Source of the DNA: Massospora cicadina
Taxonomy: Eukaryota; Entomophthoromycota; Entomophthoromycetes; Entomophthorales; Entomophthoraceae
Assembly (NCBI GenBank): GCA_022478985.1
Contig: JAKSZP010009254.1
Span: 1-64,000 of the forward strand
Direction: 5' to 3'
DNA length: 64,000 nucleotides
Shown here: positions 21,110 to 32,662 of the stretch, in pieces
How the letters are laid out: each line of letters starts with the position of its first letter
How positions within the stretch are numbered: the first letter of the stretch is position 1
Notes under the pieces: generated by a model
Databases searched by the model: none
What the model was told of the DNA's origin: nothing
What the model saw: the letters and a program-made list of their open reading frames with translations, nothing else
Translations under genes and position numbers: made by a program

Positions 21110-22368
21110 TTTCATAGAAATGGCAAAAAGATTTTGACTGGCCTGCCAGTTGGGGTGCATGAGCACCCAGGAAACAACCAAGAATGCCATGGAATTGCCA
21201 TCTAAATGACCTGATAGTGGGTTAGGAGAGAAGTGAATATGAAGCAGCGGCTGGCTATCAGTGTCACCATCATTTCAACTAATAACCAAATGGTAGCCAC
21301 AGAGATGACAACAGATTTTGCTGCAGTTAACTCTTCCAAGCCACAGAGGGCCCAGGATGATGTGGGGTACCACTAGTTGGGGAGCAAGCAGTAAGGTTAT
21401 GGAACTTCACCCAACGGGGAGTAAGAATCTCCAAAAATAATGGGACATCGTGATGCCAGAGGGTGTCCACAAGTGGGGATATCCCCAATAGGCCACTTGC
21501 TCAGTAACCCCATTTGATGATAGGAGGCAGCAGCATTGTAAAAATGGCCACTAGGGCCCAGTTGTTGTACAACCTGGGAGACATGGTTCTGGTAGCTGCT
21601 GTGACAAGAAGGGAAAACCTTTCTATCTAAGTTATTTATTTGTAAAAGGGGGTTTTTTATTGTAAAATATTTTTGAGAATCAACTGACAACTAAACCGAA
21701 AAGAGACAGTTATAAAAAATAATATGGGGCTTGGGGATTAACTGGGAATGCATGAATGAAGGTATTACAATACAACTGATTTTAAAGTAATGAGATTTAA
21801 CAAACATTTCTACGCTGAATTGGCCTTCTACTGGCCATCAGACTCTCACTCAAATTTTGCCACCAAATTTTTCCTCCCATTGTGATTCACTTGGTGGGTC
21901 AGCAACGCTTTGTCTGGTGGGTTATGGTTGCACCCAAGGCTAGCCCACATAGGTCCAGTCCTATTTTGTATTTAAAATATCTATTACCTTCAACTCCATC
22001 AGAGTTAAACCCCTGATTTATCTGAATTTTCCACCTTTTCTGTGGAACTCAATTTGTTGCTAGGGTAGGTACTCGCCTCTTCCTGCCTCTTTGGCAAAAC
22101 CCAAAATTGTTGCTAGAGGTAGATGCTCGCCACTTACTCTCTGGCAGCATCCTCTCACCTCCACCACCTCCACACACCTACCTGACCCGCTTAAGCAGCT
22201 CTTGCATGGTCAGATGGGGGATAAGGAGGCAGCCTTGAGGGGTATTCCATCACCTTCCTCTCGTCAAACACTTGGGCTAAATTACACTTGGTTATGAGTG
22301 GGACAGCCAACCTCCTGGACCCTTTTTGGCGCAGAACAGGTAACCTTGTTATTGAGGCACAGGGAGTA
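21110..22368 (-). repeat. Old Gyp-2-like LTR (host of the nest), main part
   Basis: Aligns with solo LTR S (aaatggcaaaaag, ccagttggggtgcatgagca, gaatgcca), but is more diverged and probably a sister family. The outer 17 bp (44532-44548, ctcccccaggtttcaca) lie on the far side of the nested Gyp-2. Its L1 region on the minus strand still reads RRLAVPLITK and NLAQVFDER, matching KRMAVPLITQ and DLAHIVDER of the other copies, mostly through synonymous changes. The left end near 21110 is approximate and no target duplication was found. Confidence 0.55.
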
Positions 22369-23049
22369 TGTAAGTCCAGGGGAACGTCCCCTTTGCGTGG
22401 ATTGGGCAATTTTCACATTTCCAAATAAGAAAGGTCTGAAGAGGGAAGCTGTATCCCTCATCACCCAGGGTGACGTCGCCCACATGGTAGATGAGCGCTG
22501 GGTAACAGCGCTCCCTCTGAAGATTCCTCCCCTGGTACCCGCGCTTACCTCTGCTGAACTTGTCCACCAAATTGAGGAAATCAGCACCAAAACTATTGAA
22601 TCAAAGATGAAATGTCTAAAACCAACCGGAATAAAGCCTGATGATCAGAAAACTAATAGTCAAGAAGGGACAAGTATCAAATTCTCAGCCAGAACTTCTG
22701 ATGGCATTGAGCTATCTAGCAGTATGATCACTGACATTAAGCACCCCTTGAACTCATTGGGGATGATCCCCAATGAGCAGATGTTACCTTTGTGCACTAT
22801 TTTAGATAAAAAATTAACCCTATCTAAAGAATTGGGATTTGCGCCTGATGCAACTCATTTGGCTGAATGAACACCCCAGCAACATGGCACAGGTGGGTTG
22901 GTCATCCCAAACTTGTTTCCAACCAATTGGGACTGCCCCTATGTGGGGTGGCCCTGAAAGAATTCTTGTTGCCCATTGATCCAGATGCCATCATGCCAAC
23001 TGATGGAAATGCAGTCAAGCTTCAGTCCAGGCGTTTGTGGATGAACTGA
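22298..23049 (+). pseudogene. LTR-encoded ORF L1 (Gyp-2 (+) 5' LTR), longest version
   Basis: An open frame of 190 codons (22298-22870) enters from the flank, crosses the LTR start at 22369 and reads VSPGERPLCVDWAIF, LITQGDVAHMVDERWVTALP, then an acidic and Ser-rich part ending APDATHLAE. A second frame (22867-23049) continues with WVGHPKLVSNQLGLPLCG. I recognise no domain. Of 64 codons compared with solo LTR S, 30 are identical, 22 differ silently and 12 change the residue. In a 5' LTR this is only a copy of what the 3' LTR would encode. Confidence 0.55.
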
Positions 23050-23802
23050 TAGTGACTTGGCCTGCTGCCAAATCCTTTGAAGTCAGTTCAAATTAGAATT
23101 GTTTTCCCCATCCCCCTAAAATTGCCAGTTTAGGTCAAATTTGATGGCCCCAATACCTGCTTGGACCTACTACCAAATCAAACACTATTTAGCCAATTGC
23201 ATCACACTGAGGAGGTTGTTGGTTGATTCTCTTTATTTTCTTTTTCAATAAAATTTCCGCTATGTACCCAAATTTTTCTATTTTACTTAAATCTTCTTAC
23301 CAAAGTCCTGATGGCACTAATTTTGTGGCCCGTCAGCCCCTACACTGGATGGGCTTTACCAGTTTTAATGATTACAATCACTCCCACCATAGTCAACTGG
23401 ATCCAACGGGAAAGAAACATCTGAGAATTTAACCCCATTATTTAAGCTATCCATTATCAAGATATCAGAGTCCTGTGGCCTCATATATATCACTTTTAAG
23501 CAAGGATCCGCCCCCATGTCTCTACTTTAGTGATGAACCCTTCCACCAGTAATCCTGAAGTAGTAAACCCAGTAGTACAATCCCCTGCAGCAAGACCTGC
23601 AGTGTCTGAGGTTGTTTCTGTCTGGTTCATTACCAGGTTTCTTTTCACGCTTGTCCTACAATAATAAGTCATAGCTACCCAATTCACAGCTCCATACAGC
23701 GTCATTCAAGCGGCAATGCCACTGCCATTCTATCTTGCTTTTGGAAGCTCATGCATCCTGACTGGTAGGCTGCTCTAAACTTCTTCTGCTATTTTTCTGA
23801 CA
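22369..23802 (+). repeat. Gyp-2 (+) 5' LTR
   Basis: 1434 bp, TGTAAGTCC...TTTTTCTGACA. L1 coding lies at its left, L2 coding at its right. Between them is non-coding DNA with tctttattttctttttcaat and an AATAAA at about 23247, where transcription start and polyadenylation would be expected. Homologous to 9957-11328, 33055-34210, 37968-39120 and the split 3' LTR. Confidence 0.82.
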
Positions 23803-23900
23803 TAATCGACCAACCATTGTTTTCTGCCATTTCTGCCCTTCTCTTTGAATTAAGCGCTTTAGTGGTTACACTTTACCAAATGAAAGTGCAGTCAATAGTT
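23290..23900 (+). pseudogene. LTR-encoded ORF L2 crossing into the internal region (Gyp-2 (+))
   Basis: Reads LWPVSPYTGWALPVLMI and TIVNWIQRERN (first hydrophobic segment), VSVWFITRFLFTLVL (second), AMPLPFYLAF, LMHPDW and ALNFFCYFSD up to the LTR end at 23802. It continues without a frame change as IIDQPLFSAISALLFEL. A 1-bp deletion and several stops interrupt it. It aligns with the 180-codon frame at 10449-9907 and the LTR-crossing frame at 38151-37159. It is probably the start of the Gag-like polyprotein. Confidence 0.55.
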
Positions 23901-23902
23901 TG

Positions 23903-25037
23903 CTTTCTGTTGTTCATTTGGTCAATCACAGATTTTGTATAAGTGTTCACAATACTTTGGAGAAACTCCTTCAGGGCATCAGAGCCCAGAGGATAACTAC
24001 TCTTCCCTCACCTAATATTCAAGAAGGGGATCTGAGTGTTCCCTCCCAAGATATTGTTAATCAAGTTCTTGACGCCCTTGCTGAGGTGAAAATGCGTTCT
24101 TCTATGGCCCTTATAATGCCGCAGCACTATCCAATGCCCACTAAAGGGTCACCCTTTTGGATGCAGTAGAAGGGGATGCCCATTGGTGGGTGCAAGGACT
24201 TCTGCACTCTACTTTGCATATGGGAGATTTTACCTCGCTTGTCATGGTAGTACTGGCTACTTTGAAACCCCCTGTGTTGCGTTCAGACTGTTTATTCTAT
24301 TTGCTTTCTTCTATGGCCAAAGCCCACAGATTTGTTTCTTTAATCACAACCTTCCGTTAACAAGCTACAATGATTGAGTTCTCTAATGATATGCTCCAAG
24401 CAATTTTTAGATCAGTGCTGGATTCTGCCTCTGCCCATCATGAAGTTTGGTCCACCCCTATAGGTACAGTGGATCAAATATGTAAAGCTGTGACCACCAT
24501 CAATGCATTCCCTCGCCATGCTCCCCACTTTCAAGTGGGAAATTATTATTGGACTACCAACGAAAACTCAGATTCAGTCCTTACCATTGAACCAGTATTG
24601 GCCCTGGCCTCAGAATTATATAATACTCCTGCCTGAGTTGTATTATCCTAGTTCACCTCTTTTTGAATCAGTAAAAGCACAGATGGAGGAAGCCAGTTCT
24701 CAAGCCCTTAATCTTTCCAACTTTACTCCCAAAAAGGTCCCAAACCTTTCCCCTGAATTACTTGCCATCTCTTCAGTTGCAGCGGAGACAATTAATTCTA
24801 CCAATAAACAAAACTTCACCTATTTTTTATTGCCCATGAAGATTAGTATTGGGTCTCACCATGTCTCCTTTGAGGCTTTGGTGGATACCAGAGCTGCGGA
24901 TAATTTTATGAGTGTTGAACTAGCCCAACAATTGGAGCATGATTTGGACTTAGGTCCTTTGGTGAAGTTTGCTTCATCAAGACTCCCAGACCTCATGTCT
25001 AGTCCAACAGCCAAAACCTTTCTTTGTACATCAGTTT
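23903..25037 (+). pseudogene. Gyp-2 (+) gag-like region and protease
   Basis: Fragments include LSVPSQDIVNQVLDALAEVK, an AFPRHAPHFQVGNYYWT stretch and a region leading into FEALVDTRAADNFMSVELAQ (about 24868-24927). The last is the retropepsin site, normally DTGA, here DTRA, so the active site is damaged. No CCHC knuckle is evident. Several frameshifts occur. The reverse Gyp-2 copy lacks most of this gag stretch. Confidence 0.6.
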
Positions 25038-25355
25038 AACTTTTTGAACGGTTCTCAGCAATGCCAAACTTGGTTTTCTAGTAATCTAAGGGGTCAGATG
25101 GTGGCGCCAACAACATGTTAGAATTCATCTGGAGTCAAGTATATTGCCATTTGTTAATGATCAAATGGAGGGGGAATTTCCCTTAGTTGATACCCTTAAA
25201 AAACTCAAGGCTGCAGCTCCATCACTTCTCTTGTTCCCCTGCGGGCCTTCCATCTGATTTTAGCAAAGAATTGATGCGCTATCAAAGTATCTTTAATTCT
25301 GAGAATGCGGACTGTCTTCCCTCTCACTAAATTTGACTTAAGATTCTGAACAACA

Positions 25356-26204
25356 GTGCAGTTGGTAAATATCAACTGTCCCTTGAATCCACACACAGTG
25401 GAGGAGGAGGTTGCTCTTAACACTTGGTTAGACAATATGCTTAAGGAAGGTTGGTTATTTATAGAGTCATTACCAGTTGATTCTTCCATCGTTTTTGCCA
25501 AGAAGGCTGATGGTTCCCTCTATCCCTGCATGAATTATGGACAATTAAATAAAATTACAGTGCATGATCCCTACCCTTTGCCCCTGGAGCAAACTATCAG
25601 TCAAGCGATTACTAAAACTTTTGTGCTCTCCAAACTTGATTTCATTAATGCCTTTAACAAAATATGGGTGATGCAAGGTCAAGAATGGCTTACCATGATC
25701 TGAACAAAGTGAGGTATTTTTAAATTCTGTGTAATGCCCTTCAGGTTGAAGAATTAGCCAACCACATCTAAATGAATGATTGATAGTGTGCTGTACAACC
25801 TCTGATTTACTTGCGTGGTTTCATATACTGATGACATTTTGGTTCACTCCACAACTCCAAAACAACATGCAAAAGACTTGAAAGCTGTAGTAGCTGCTTT
25901 GCACAAGGTGGGCCCGTTTGTCAAGCCTTCAAAATCCGAGTTTTATAAGGAGGAAGTTACTTTTCTTAAGAACCTTTTCCTAAAAGATGGTTATGAGATT
26001 CCCCCCAACAAGTTGGATGCCATTTGCGAATGGCCAACTCCAAAAAACCAAAAACAACTAAGAAATTTCTTGGGCACAATCATTTTCCTGAAGAAATTTT
26101 CCCTGGCCCTTTCCCAGTTAGCTGCCCCACTTCACCCCCTCACGGGTAAAAATGTTCACTTTTGTTGGACATCTGAGTGTCAGCAGGCGTTTAAGTCAAA
26201 TTAA
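25356..26204 (+). pseudogene. Gyp-2 (+) reverse transcriptase
   Basis: Contains CPLNPHTVEEEVALNTWLDN, SSIVFAKKADGSLYPCMNYG, LSKLDFINAFNKIWV (motif A), VVSYTDDILVHS (YTDD catalytic box), VKPSKSEFYKEEVTFLKN and QKQLRNFLGTIIFLKKF (connection). Frames change around 25703 and 25800, with a stop in place of a conserved residue near 25701. Same family as the intact 244-codon frame at 37116-36382. Confidence 0.8.
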
Positions 26205-26669
26205 AGAGGCGTTCTTATCACCCCCATCCTAAAACACGCTGACCCCTCCAAACCATATATTGTTGCATGCAATGCTTCATCCGTGTCAGTGGGGGAAGTT
26301 CTGCTCCAGGAGCACAATGGTTTAGAACATCCAGTCGCCTACTTTTCCCAAAAATACTTTTCTACTGAGAAATCCTGGGACATCTGTTATAAGGAGTTGG
26401 CAGCCATAGCATGGGCTTTGACTCATTGGTAGTATCTGTTACAAGGCGCTCATTATGAGTTAAAGGTACATATGGATCACAAAGCTCTTCTGTATTTTTG
26501 CAAACCACAGAGATTGGTACATAGGCAAGCTCATACCTATTGGGATTTGTGCAGTTTCAACTTTAAATATGAGTTTGTGAAAGGTGCAATAATTGTTCTC
26601 CCTGATTTTCTTAGCTGCAACCTGGCTCACTGCCCCTCAGACTCAGATGAATCAGACTTGGTAAAATAA
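26205..26669 (+). pseudogene. Gyp-2 (+) RNase H
   Basis: Frames encode HADPSKPYIVACNASSVSVG (first acidic residue changed from DTS to NAS), EHPVAYFSQK, SWDICYKELAAIAWALTHW and MDHKALLYFCKPQRL, the order expected for gypsy RNase H. The catalytic Asp at VACD is Asn here. Stops separate the segments. Confidence 0.72.
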
Positions 26670-26767
26670 TTCCCTCCACACAAATTTTATCTATTGTCCC
26701 GCCCATAGTATCATCAGTTGACTTAGCTTCTGATGCTCCTCTCATTTCATGGGTTTTAGCAGATCAA

Positions 26768-27734
26768 ATGACCTGTCCCAAAGGAGTGGAGTTTTTGGTC
26801 AATTGTCCTTCCAAACTCACAATCCTATATTTCTTGGTGGAATGTCTCATTTATTTTCAGACGTGGTTTTGGGTTCCTACTTTCTTTAGAGCTGAGGCAT
26901 TTCAGGCGCGTCAAAATTCTCCCACAATCAGCCATTTGGGCAATACAAAATGTATTGACTTGATTAAGTGGACTTATAATTGGGAAGGGTTTAAAAATAT
27001 TTAATGCCTAGATCACTAATTGCGTTACCTGCGCATGGGCCAAGTCAGATTGATCAAGAAGAGATGGCCTTCTTCATCCTTTAAAACAGGCGGATGGTCC
27101 ATGGACATCAGTGTCTGTGGATTTTGTTGTCAAATTTCCCTGTTCTAATGGGTTTTCAGCAGTGATGGTGGTAGTCAATCATTTTACTAAATTTTCCCTA
27201 TTTATTCTATGTTCTTTCACGATTATGTCAGAAGAAACAGATCATATCTTCGTGCACCATGTGTTTTCTATGTTTGGTCTCCCACAGGAGATCATCAGTG
27301 ACTATGGTTCACAGTTCACAGCATGGTTCTGAAATGAGCTCTTATACATTTTAAAAATTTCCCCCTGCCATTCCACAGCATATCATCCCCAATATGATGG
27401 ACAAACCAAGCGAGTTAACCAAATCTTGGAACAGTACTTGCACTTCTATGCTGCGGCTGCACAGGATACCTGGGCCAATGACCTCCCCCTTGCTCAATTT
27501 GCCTACAACAACGAAACTCATGATTCTATGGGGGTTTCTCCTATGAAGCGACGTTGGGTTATAATCCCTCATTTTTAGTCAGAACCTGCCTGCATCCCAA
27601 GGTCCCAGATACTGCAGATCATGCCGAGCACCTTTGGTCCACTCAGTTCTTAGTGCAGGAGCATCTCACTAAAGCTATTGGTAATAAAAAGTGGTTTGCA
27701 GATCAAAAACTGCTTTCTGGCCATTACATAGTGG
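26768..27734 (+). pseudogene. Gyp-2 (+) integrase core
   Basis: VSVDFVVKFPCSNGFSAVMV (first Asp), IISDYGSQFTAWF (second Asp) and QYDGQTKRVNQILEQYL, where the third catalytic residue is Lys instead of Glu. The next frames read DTWANDLPLAQFAYNNE and DTADHAEHLWSTQFLVQEHL. The frame is cut at 27739 by a solo LTR insertion and resumes at 28495. Confidence 0.78.
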
Positions 27735-27739
27735 TGGGT

Positions 27740-28494
27740 TGTGGGAATTTTATATGACCACATTATCCAGCTTGGTATTAATTAAGCTTCAATTTATTTA
27801 AATTTATGGTTCACAAATTTTAATTTAGCTTATTGATTAAGCTTTGGATGACAATTTACTTATGTCATCTAGTTGGTGATAATAACTGACCAAACGGTTA
27901 ATTGTAATTCTCATAGGATCATATCTGATGATAATTACGGTTACAATTTTGTTGGGGATTGTTGCTGATAATTTGGATATGAGTAAATTGGCTCAAAATG
28001 GGCAATTACTCATGGGAAATTGTCAGGTTTGGTAGCTGACATGTGGGCTGATATGAATGGCGATTTAAATATGCTATTCCTCGTGATTATCAGCTGAAAT
28101 ATTTCCTGAAATTGAGCTAATATCTCTTTTTCATCGGCTAGGCATGCTGAGACCATCGTGGTTACCACAATTTACCCCTAAACACATGTCCTCCCATACT
28201 TCCACCTATAAATATTCCCTCATTTTAATATTACTAAACACCTTAGACCCATATCTTATATTTATTATATTCTATAGTTTATCTGCTTCTTGTGAAGAGA
28301 GTGCTTGTTTAAGTGTCAATGGCAGAGTGAAGCTGAAGTCACTTATTATTATCTGCCAGAGTAGGGCCAAATCTACCCATTTGTCCAAACTTGACTAAGC
28401 TAATTGTCTTCATACAATTAGCAAGTTATTGTTTATTTCCAGAGACAGTAGTCAAGAGAACCTGTGCACCAGTGAAAACCCCTCAGGTTTTACA
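27740..28494 (+). repeat. LTR-4: solo LTR of a fourth LTR-retrotransposon family
   Basis: 755 bp from TGTGGGAATTTT to GGTTTTACA, flanked by a perfect 5-bp duplication TGGGT (27735-27739 and 28495-28499). It splits the Gyp-2 integrase between HYIVVG and GSYVML. It holds a TATA-like cctataaatattccc near 28205. No other copy is seen in the window. Confidence 0.85.
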
Positions 28495-28930
28495 TGGGTT
28501 CATATGTCATGCTTGATACGCGCCATTTGTGGATGAAGGTACCTTCCTGGAAGTTTGCAAGCGTTTGGGTCCCCACTTGGTGGAGGAAGACTTGGGCAAT
28601 GTGCTTTCTGGTTAAAGTTGCTAGCTCACCGGAAACAGCACCCCATCTTCCACGTTTCTCAGTTGTTCTCATTTAAGGGGACGGTTCCCATGGACCCAGA
28701 GGCAATAGTAATTGAGGATGCAGAGGAGGCTGAGGTGGAAAACATTTTAGCATCCCACAAATCTCAAAGGTCAGTTCAGTATCTCATTGCCTGAAAGGGC
28801 TATCCAGCCTATGAGGACAGTTGGGTCAAGGCCCGCAATTGTGAAAACTGCATGGAACAGGGTTGAGGCGTTTCATGAGTCTCATCTTGACGCTCCACAT
28901 CCACCCAAAAAAGTGCAATTTTAATGGCAA
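28495..28930 (+). pseudogene. Gyp-2 (+) integrase C-terminus and chromodomain
   Basis: GSYVMLDTRHLWMKVPSWKF, then a frame reading HRKQHPIFHVSQLFSFKG (GPY/F-like end), then ILASHKSQRSVQYLIA, GYPAYEDSWVKARN. The last part is the chromodomain pattern (YLIxWKGYPxxEDSW) that defines chromoviruses and is thought to target integration to marked chromatin. A TGA replaces the Trp of WKGYP. Confidence 0.75.
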
Positions 28931-29016
28931 TCAAGTTGCCCAAGAATTACAAGAATGTAGCCCTCACGCAGTTTCCCAGTGGTGGCACCCCTCCTTTGGA
29001 AAAAAAGAAAAGGTAA
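28924..29016 (+). pseudogene. Gyp-2 (+) short ORF3 start before the 3' LTR
   Basis: ATG at 28924 opens MAIKLPKNYKNVALTQFPSG and ends KKKR then TAA two bases before the LTR. The equivalent in Gyp-2 (-) (34302-34105) has one A fewer in the A-run and runs on into L1 in frame. An insertion in the A-tract therefore probably closed the frame here. Confidence 0.5.
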
Positions 29017-29660
29017 TGTAAATCCAGGGGAATGTCCACTTTCCATGAATTGAGCGATTTTCTTCTTTCCAAATAAGAAGGTTCCAAAGAGGGCGGCTGT
29101 ACCCCTCATCACCTAGGGAAACCTCGCCCACATGGTAGATGAGCACTGAGTAACAGTGCTCCCTCTGAAGATTCCTCCCCCAGTACCCATGTTTACCTCT
29201 GCTGAAATTATCCACTGAATTGAGGAAATCTTCGCTGAAACTATTGAATCGAAGATGGAAAGGTCCAAAACCAATGGGAATAAAGCCTGATGATCAGAAA
29301 ACTAATAGTTGAGAAGGGACAAGTATAAAATTCCCAGCCGGAACCACTGATGGTATTGAGTCATCTAGAAGTACAATTGCCAATGCCAAACACCCTCAAA
29401 ATTGTCAGGGATGATCCCTGATGAGCAAATGTTGCCTTTGGGGACTATCACAGATAATTTTAAACCCTTATCTAAAAATCGGAATTTGTTCCTGATGCAA
29501 CTCATTTGGCTAAATGAACACTCCAGCAACCAGGCACAGGTGGGTTGGTCATCCTGAACCCGTTTCCAACCAATTGGGACCACCCCTATGTGGTAAGGCC
29601 CTGAAGAATTCCCATTGCCCATTGGGCCAGATGCCATCATGCTAACTGATGGAAATGCAG
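29017..29660 (+). repeat. Gyp-2 (+) 3' LTR, left part
   Basis: Starts TGTAAATCCAGGGGAATG and aligns with 22369 onward through the L1 region to gatggaaatgcag at 29660, where Gyp-3 inserted. L1 is interrupted by several stops in this copy. Confidence 0.82.
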
Positions 29661-30818
29661 TGTTGGGATTTTTGACCATATTCCCAGCCCGCTAGTTTAC
29701 CTATAATCGCTAGGGGAAAATTTCCTAAGGCGAAGTGAATTAGAAATTGGTTGGCCCAAGTTTTGGAGTAACTACATTCAGGGGATTTTGGGATATTCGC
29801 CTAGGCATATCCATCGGGGATCAATATGGATGAATACTTAAGATCTCATTAGGCGGAGTTGCCAATGAAAAAGTGGCTTCTGATAGTAATTAACTATCAG
29901 GTGTACCAATTGGGATCAGTTGGGTTTCATCACCAACTGATTGGGAATGAATAGCAAGTTGTGAGGCAAGTGATGCTACCTGCAATTAGCAAATCAATCG
30001 GTTAGTGTGTGACCTGCCTTAATGGGTAATAAGTCTATTACCTAAGCAGGTCACTAGCCAAATATGGTTGGTTCGCTTGGATTGAGAGGAAAACGTCAGG
30101 GACACGTTTTCTGACTCTTTACGTTTAGGTCTCAAGGATGTCCAACATCAGAAATCCTAGCCAGGATGGGGAAGACCATCGCTGCCAAGGCAAGGATGGG
30201 TGATTCAATGGCAACGGCTGCTGTTTCATTGAAGAGGTGTCAACCAAGGGTTATACAGCCAAATTCCCCACTATATATTCCCTAGGGTTCACTTTAATAA
30301 ACAAAGTCAAATAACAGTTAGTGAGTTAGATAATAAGAGTTATTTAGTTATAAGTTATCCATTTGGTATATAGTTAAACCATCATCAGCTTCCATTGTGC
30401 TGTTATGTCTCAAGGATATTATTGCTGTGTGCATTAATTGGAAGACTCTTAGAGAAAATAGTAAAGATCTGAGCAGGTATTTAGAGAAGAAGGAGCCACA
30501 ATTGGGGATAGCTGCCAACTGTGTGTTGGACCAAAGAGACTGTCACCGGGGTATCTCAGCAAAGATCAGGTGGACAAGAGGAAGGGAACGAATCCCTACA
30601 AGTATGACATCATGATTATTTAATCAGGAATACTGGCCAAGCATTGGGCCAAAATATAATTCCTACTCAACTATGGATAATAGTCTCCATACTATTATTG
30701 ATTAATAATTTATTCTACTATACAACATGATGAAGTGCACAAGGAAACAAAACCTGTACAGTAAAAAGGTTACTATGGTTGCTTGCCAATAACAACCCAA
30801 CCAAAGTAAATTTTTACA
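29661..30818 (+). repeat. Gyp-3 5' LTR
   Basis: 1158 bp. ccccactatatattccctag near 30268 is TATA-like and ctttaataaacaaa near 30292 carries AATAAA. The right half is almost identical to the 3' LTR, while the left end differs much more. The following internal sequence is agttggtgctcactacaggg, the expected primer-binding position, but I cannot assign its tRNA. Confidence 0.9.
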
Positions 30819-31099
30819 AGTTGGTGCTCACTACAGGGGATGTTGAGTTGAAGAATATAGAAAATGATGTTCTATGAAGATGTTTCCAATTTTGGAAATA
30901 AGTTACTGAAGGAAGTAACAAAGATAGAATGTGAAGAGGATCACATTCAGTGGCGTTCACCCAGCTCAGGAGTGGAGCTCCAAGTGAAGCAAATCAAAGA
31001 TACTCAAGTTCAGGGAAAAGGACTTGCAGCCTAGATATGGAACTATCTAGTGCTGCAAGGAAACCAGTTCCACCGGACATCTACTTGAGATGAAGAGTA

Positions 31100-31263
31100 G
31101 CAGCAGGGACAACTTGGGGTTGGAATTGGGACCGCTGGAAATAGTCTTAAGAGTCAGCAGGGCCAACTTGGGTTGAAATTGAGCCCACTGGAAACAGTCC
31201 TAAGGAAAAGCAGGATCAACTCAGGTTGAAATTGGATCCTCTTAAAATAGTACTGAGGAGTAA
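31100..31263 (+). repeat. Three tandem copies of a 55-bp unit in Gyp-3
   Basis: Three consecutive units with the pattern agcaggNcaacttNggttg, aaattgNNccNctggaaa, tagtccTaag. Copies differ by roughly 15-25 percent. No open frame runs through all three cleanly. Confidence 0.7.
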
Positions 31264-31775
31264 GTGTTTAGATGAGGCATTGGATGAATTAGGAATTAAT
31301 CAATCTGGAGAATTGGATTGCCATACCAATGAAGATATGAAGTAAAAAATGATTAATTCAAGATAGTGGAGAAAATCATTTGAATTAATAACACTCAACC
31401 AATGATCAGAAGTTCATGGAGACGACTTAACAATTCAGGAGAAATTGGATGAAGCTAACGAGGCCAGAACGACCTGTGTAATAAAGGATAAGCCAGGAAG
31501 GCTGAAAATCGTTTTCAGGAGAAAAATGATCTGGACAATTGGACGAAACTGTTGGCTAATGAGATATGAGGATCCAAAGCATCAGCTGCCAAAATAAGAG
31601 ATGAAATTAGGACCTGTTGGACGAATAACCAGTCAGGATTAAATTCCTAATATTAAGAGGTTTAATAAAAGTTGGCAAGTGTAGCCTATACGTGAACAAA
31701 CAGCGCTGCTGGTTATATAGTGAAGAAGGTCAATACTAAAAAATTGGAAGTATTGGACCTAAGAGAAAATAGTTT

Positions 31776-31985
31776 CAATGTTCCCAGAGGACCTCTGAAC
31801 CATTAAATGGTTATGTCCTGAGATTTTAGTCAAGTCCTAGAAGAGGACCATTGAACCAAATGGTTGGTTAAATCTTAAGAGGATAAGATTTTGAACCATG
31901 ATAACTGGTAGGTTTAAGTACCTAGGACCCGTTTGGATGAAGGGGAAAAGAAGGACCTCTGAACCTTTTTGTAGATTGCAAGTCC
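31776..31985 (+). repeat. Gyp-3 repeat block 1 (GGACCTCTGAACC motif)
   Basis: Several imperfect copies of gaGGACCTCTGAACCa followed by tggttaNgtc, including ggtttaagtacctaggaccc. A matching block lies at 40505-40735 on the far side of pol. GGACC and GGTT(A) parts could pair in RNA. Confidence 0.65.
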
Positions 31986-32091
31986 CATTGCAAAAGAAAA
32001 AAACAAAAAATATACAAATTATAAAATATCGATTTTATGGTCTATGAGTTTCTGACCTAATAAATGACAAGACAAAGCAACGCAAAATGCG

Positions 32092-32662
32092 GTGAAAATC
32101 CTAGAGAACTGGGGAATTCCACTGAGGATCAAGAATGAGAGGACCATACCAGCCAGATTGCAGATGATAGTTGACACAGAGTTGACATTGGAGATTCCTG
32201 AGCTGTTGTATGAGGAGGTCAGAAGCCCCTGGAAGAAGTCCAGAGTGGAGCCATGGGTGGCTCCTGGGATTGTAATGCCAGGCCATGGAGAAATTCGAGT
32301 TCTCCTGGCAAATTTAAGTAAAAAACCAATGAAGATCAAGAGGAATCAGATCATTGCGTTTGTTCATCTGATCCCAACGGCCAAATTGAGAAGAATCCAC
32401 AATTTTGGGTTTTTTGACAAGATGGGATTACTGGACAGGGTAATCAAAAGCATCAACCTATTGTTTGATCAAAAGCAGCTCGTTGATCTGTCAGAAGGCC
32501 AGCAAGAAGAGGTGCTCAAACTATCCAAAAAGTATTGGGGAGTATTCACCAAAAAACGACCATGATTTGGGATGTACAAAAGATGTAATCCACAAGATCA
32601 ATGCCAGGGAAAATCTTCCAATCAGGTCAAAAGGAGGTTGCTGGAATAAGTTGCTGAGAGAA
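32092..32662 (+). pseudogene. Gyp-3 pol: segment before the reverse transcriptase
   Basis: 157 open codons with IPARLQMIVDTE, VEPWVAPGIVMPGHGEIRVL and LANLSKKPMKIKRNQIIAFV, the conserved linker between protease and RT in this gypsy group, then LSEGQQEEVLKLSKKYWGVF. The next frame has INARENLPIRSK where the RT begins. The RT core is then missing and the sequence joins to the RT-RNase H connection near 32668. Confidence 0.8.

Larger units (their letters stand above)
30819..32091 (+). other. Gyp-3 gag-position region, not recognisably coding
   Basis: About 1.27 kb after the 5' LTR where gag would lie. Frames are short and broken, with no CCHC knuckle or gag motif. It holds a 55-bp tandem repeat (31100-31263) and the first GGACCTCTGAACC block (31776-31985). 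Either gag has decayed or was replaced by non-coding repeats. Confidence 0.5.

Noticed and set aside
30397..30615. 72-codon frame repeated at 43320-43538
   Set aside because: Both copies are the same part of the two Gyp-3 LTRs, which descend from one sequence, so similarity gives no evidence of coding. The solo LTR at 47016 does not keep the frame open over that length.
31100..31263. Possible CRISPR-like repeat array
   Set aside because: The repeats are contiguous, without unique spacers, imperfect, and lie inside a eukaryotic retrotransposon.
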